Origin: Annona cherimola
Lineage: Eukaryota > Streptophyta > Magnoliopsida > Magnoliales > Annonaceae
Length of the DNA: 64,000 nt
Reading direction: 5' to 3'
Assembly (NCBI GenBank): GCA_030490835.1
Contig: CM059972.1
Coordinates: 45,611,452 to 45,675,451 of the forward strand
The notes under the pieces were generated by a model. It had not been told where the DNA came from. It saw nothing but the letters and a program-made list of their open reading frames with translations, and made no database searches. The stretch's first letter is position 1; each line of letters starts with the position of its first letter. This document shows, one piece after another, positions 60,201-64,000 of the stretch. The translations under genes were made by a program, and so were the position numbers.

Positions 60201-63200
60201 CCTTTCGTTCGAATTAGTTGTTTTGAATCTACTGGAATGCATTAAAGTTTACTCGTTCTCATTATAGTCAAATCAAGTCAATTAGATTGAGTTGTACTCA
60301 ATTCTAACTAATCAAAGTTCATTCTATCCTACTGAATTTATTTGATTCGATTTCAATGCCTTTAAGGTCATCCGTTGTCATCCGAATGTAGATGAAATCA
60401 AGGGATTGTTGTTAATTGTTGTTCGTCGAAGTTCCTTTCGTGAAATTCAGTTGTTTTGAATCTATTGGAATGCGTTAAAGTTTACTCGTTCTCAATACAC
60501 TCAAATCAAGTCAATTAGATTGAGTTGTACTTAATTCTAACTAATCAATGTTCATTCTATCAAACTCAATTCATTTGATTCGATTTCAATGCCTTTAAGG
60601 TCATTCCTTGTCGTTCGAATGAAATGAAATAAAGGGATTGTTGTTAATTGTTGTTGATTGAAGTTCCTTTCGCTCGTATTAGTTGTTTTGAATATATTGA
60701 AATGCATTAAAGTTTACTCGTTCTACTTACAGTCAAATCAAGTCATTTAGATTTAGTTTTACTCAATTCTATCTAATCAAAGTTCATTCTATCAAACTCA
60801 ATACATTTGATTTGATTTGAATTCCTTTAAGGTCGTCCCTTGTCGTTCGAATGTAAATGAAATCAAGGGATTGTTGTTAATTGTTGTTGATTGAAGTTCC
60901 TTTCCTCCGATTCAGCTGTTTTGAATATATTGCAATGCGTTAAAGTTTACTCGTTCTCCTTACAGTCAAATCAAGTCAATTAGATTGAGTTGTACTCAAT
61001 TCTAGCTAATCAAAGTTCATTCTATCAAACTCAATTCATTTGATTCGATTTGAATACCTTTAAGGTCATCCCTTGTCGTTCGAATGTAAATGAAATGAAG
61101 GGATTGATGTTGATTGTTGTTGATTGAAGTTCCTTTCGTCCGAATTAGTTGTTTTGAACCTATTGGAATGCATTAAAGTTTACTCGTGCTCATTACAGTC
61201 AAATCAAGTCAATTAGATTGAGTTGTATTCAATTCTAACTAATCAAAGTTCATTCTATCCAACTGAATTCATTTGATTCGATTTCAATGCCTTTAAGGTC
61301 ATTCCTTGTCGTTCGAATGTAAATAAAATCAAGGAATTATTGTTAATTGTTGTTGATTGAAGTTCCTTTCCTCCGATTCAACTGTTTTGAATCTTTTGGA
61401 ATGCATTGAAGTTTACTCGTTCTCCTTACAATCAAATCAAGTCAATTAGATTGAGTTGTACTCAATTCTAGCTAAGCAAATTTCATGCTATCAAAGTCAA
61501 TTCATTTTATTCGATTTGAATACCTTTAAGGTCATCCCTTGTCGTTCGAATGTAAATGAAATGAAGGGATTGATGTTAATTGTTGTTGATTGAAGTTCCT
61601 TTCGTTCGAATTAGTTGTTTTGAATCTACTGGAATGCATTAAAGTTTACTCGTTCTCATTATAGTCAAATCAAGTCAATTAGATTGAGTTGTACTCAATT
61701 CTAACTAATCAAAGTTCATTCTATCCTACTGAATTTATTTGATTCGATTTCAATGCCTTTAAGGTCATCCGTTGTCATCCGAATGTAGATGAAATCAAGG
61801 GATTGTTGTTAATTGTTGTTCGTCGAAGTTCCTTTCGTGAAATTCAGTTGTTTTGAATCTATTGGAATGCGTTAAAGTTTACTCGTTCTCAATACACTCA
61901 AATCAAGTCAATTAGATTGAGTTGTACTTAATTCTAACTAATCAATGTTCATTCTATCAAACTCAATTCATTTGATTCGATTTCAATGCCTTTAAGGTCA
62001 TTCCTTGTCGTTCGAATGAAATGAAATAAAGGGATTGTTGTTAATTGTTGTTGATTGAAGTTCCTTTCGCTCGTATTAGTTGTTTTGAATATATTGAAAT
62101 GCATTAAAGTTTACTCGTTCTACTTACAGTCAAATCAAGTCATTTAGATTTAGTTTTACTCAATTCTATCTAATCAAAGTTCATTCTATCAAACTCAATA
62201 CATTTGATTTGATTTGAATTCCTTTAAGGTCGTCCCTTGTCGTTCGAATGTAAATGAAATCAAGGGATTGTTGTTAATTGTTGTTGATTGAAGTTCCTTT
62301 CCTCCGATTCAGTTGTTTTGAATATATTGCAATGCGTTAAAGTTTACTCGTTCTCCTTACAGTCAAATCAAGTCAATTAGATTGAGTTGTACTCAATTCT
62401 AGCTAATCAAAGTTCATTCTATCAAACTCAATTCATTTGACTCGATTTGAATACCTTTAAGGTCATCCCTTGTCGTTCGAATGTAAATGAAATGAAGGGA
62501 TTGATGTTGATTGTTGTTGATTGAAGTTCCTTTCGTCCGAATTAGTTGTTTTGAACCTATTGGAATGCATTAAAGTTTACTCGTTCTCATTACAGTCAAA
62601 TCAAGTCAATTAGATTGAGTTGTATTCAATTCTAACTAATCAAAGTTCATTCTATCCAACTGAATTCATTTGATTCGATTTCAATGCCTTTAAGGTCATT
62701 CCTTGTCGTTCGAATGTAAATAAAATCAAGGAATTATTGTTAATTGTTGTTGATTGAAGTTCCTTTCCTCCGATTCAACTGTTTTGAATCTTTTGGAATG
62801 CATTGAAGTTTACTCGTTCTCCTTACAATCAAATCAAGTCAATTAGATTGAGTTGTACTCAATTCTAGCTAAGCAAATTTCATGCTATCAAACTCAATTC
62901 ATTTGATTCGATTTGAATACCTTTAAGGTCATCCCTTGTCGTTCGAATGTAAATGAAATGAAGGGATTGATGTTGATTGTTGTTGATTGAAGTTCCTTTC
63001 GTTCGAATTAGTTGTTTTGAATCTACTGGAATGCATTAAAGTTTACTCGTTCTCATTACAGTCAAATCAAGTCAATTAGATTGAGTTGTACTCAATTCTA
63101 ACTAATCAAAGTTCATTCTATCCAACTGAATTCATTTGATTCGATTTCAATGCCTTTAAGGTCATTCCTTGTCATTCGAATGTACATGAAATCATGGGAT

Positions 63201-64000
63201 TGTTGTTAATTGTTGTTGATTGAAGTTCCTTTCCTCCGATTCAGTTGTTTTGAATATATTGCAATGCGTTAAAGTTTACTCGTTCTCCTTACAGTCAAAT
63301 CAAGTCAATTAGATTGAGTTGTACTCAATTCTAGCTAATCAAAGTTCATTCTATCAAACTCAATTCATTTGATTCGATTTGAATACCTTTAAGGTCATCC
63401 CTTGTCGTTCGAATGTAAATGAAATGAAGGGATTGATGTTGATTGTTGTTGATTGAAGTTCCTTTCGTCCGAATTAGTTGTTTTGAACCTATTGGAATGC
63501 ATTAAAGTTTACTCGTTCTCATTACAGTCAAATCAAGTCAATTAGATTGAGTTGTATTCAATTCTAACTAATCAAAGTTCATTCTATCCAACTGAATTCA
63601 TTTGATTCGATTTCAATGCCTTTAAGGTCATTCCTTGTCGTTCGAATGTAAATAAAATCAAGGAATTATTGTTAATTGTTGTTGATTGAAGTTCCTTTCC
63701 TCCGATTCAACTGTTTTGAATCTTTTGGAATGCATTGAAGTTTACTCGTTCTCCTTACAATCAAATCAAGTCAATTAGATTGAGTTGTACTCAATTCTAG
63801 CTAAGCAAATTTCATGCTATCAAACTCAATTCATTTGATTCGATTTGAATACCTTTAAGGTCATCCCTTGTCGTTCGAATGTAAATGAAATGAAGGGATT
63901 GATGTTGATTGTTGTTGATTTAAGTTCATTTCGTTCGAATTAGTTGTTTTGAATCTACTGGAATGCATTAAAGTTTACTCGTTCTCATTACAGTCAAATC
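54300..64000 (+). repeat. Family B, modular HOR built in steps of four monomers
   Basis: The rare variant TTCATGCTATC, after CTAAGCAAAT, marks one monomer at 54961, 56358, 56824, 58221, 59153, 60085, 61482, 62879 and 63811. The steps are 1397, 466, 1397, 932, 932, 1397, 1397 and 932 bp, that is 12, 4, 12, 8, 8, 12, 12 and 8 monomers. Every step is a multiple of a ~466-bp tetramer. A second module, marked by GTTCGTCGAAGTTCC, appears near 55300, 57163, 60424 and 61821. Equivalent stretches differ by very few bases, so this is among the most homogenised parts. The array runs off the right edge. Confidence 0.88.

Noticed and set aside
7717..64000. CENP-B box (TTCG....A..CGGG) in the monomers
   Set aside because: TTCG words are frequent, but the spaced A and CGGG do not follow in the positions I checked in either orientation, so I do not claim the box.
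1..64000. Telomeric repeat, rDNA or CRISPR explanation for the tandem structure
   Set aside because: There is no TTTAGGG or TTAGGG run and no rRNA-like sequence. There are also no unique spacers between short identical repeats; the unit is contiguous and over 100 bp long.

Overview
This window looks like a eukaryotic nuclear satellite-DNA domain, not a gene region. It most resembles plant heterochromatin of the pericentromeric or interstitial type, although the species and even the kingdom cannot be proved from the sequence. I see no credible protein-coding gene, rRNA, tRNA or CRISPR array. The short open frames that recur are by-products of tandem repetition: most start at TTG or ATG inside the repeat and reappear at every repeat period.

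Layout. (1) About 1-2730 is an old, strongly diverged tandem satellite with a period near 117 bp. It lies in the opposite orientation to the rest of the window and is interrupted at 1777-2097 by a tRNA-derived SINE on the minus strand, with a 17-bp target-site duplication and internal A and B boxes. (2) 2731-7716 is a mosaic boundary. A composite of non-satellite modules (called E, F/S and R here) occurs in two diverged copies, with short satellite stretches of both orientations between them. (3) 7717-32450 is satellite family A, all in plus orientation. It is built on a 232-234 bp dimer of two related ~117-bp monomers. From left to right it passes through loosely ordered dimers and an 8-mer, a simple 232-bp dimer run, and then a highly homogenised 18-monomer higher-order repeat (HOR) of about 2.1 kb in nine copies plus fragments. 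(4) 32451-64000 is family B, a sister form with the same dimer frame but different diagnostic bases. It has several overlapping HOR schemes of 4, 6, 8, 10, 12 and 14 monomers, and a 3.6-kb block repeated 12,114 bp apart.

The pieces are best read as an evolutionary series. Degenerate monomers, orientation switches and transposon debris sit at the edge, and progressively more homogeneous HORs lie inward, the organisation known from alpha-satellite edges in primates. Every HOR period I measured is an even number of monomers, so the dimer is apparently the unit of exchange. Several recombination events can be read directly: a chimeric monomer at 28209-28219, a missing dimer in the unit at 12880, an alternating 19-bp deletion that gives a 4,225-bp super-repeat, and an abrupt family switch at 32450.

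The strongest candidates for something undescribed are the multi-level HOR architecture and the SINE body. The SINE carries five consecutive short hairpins whose stems differ in sequence yet keep their pairing. Both array ends lie outside the window.
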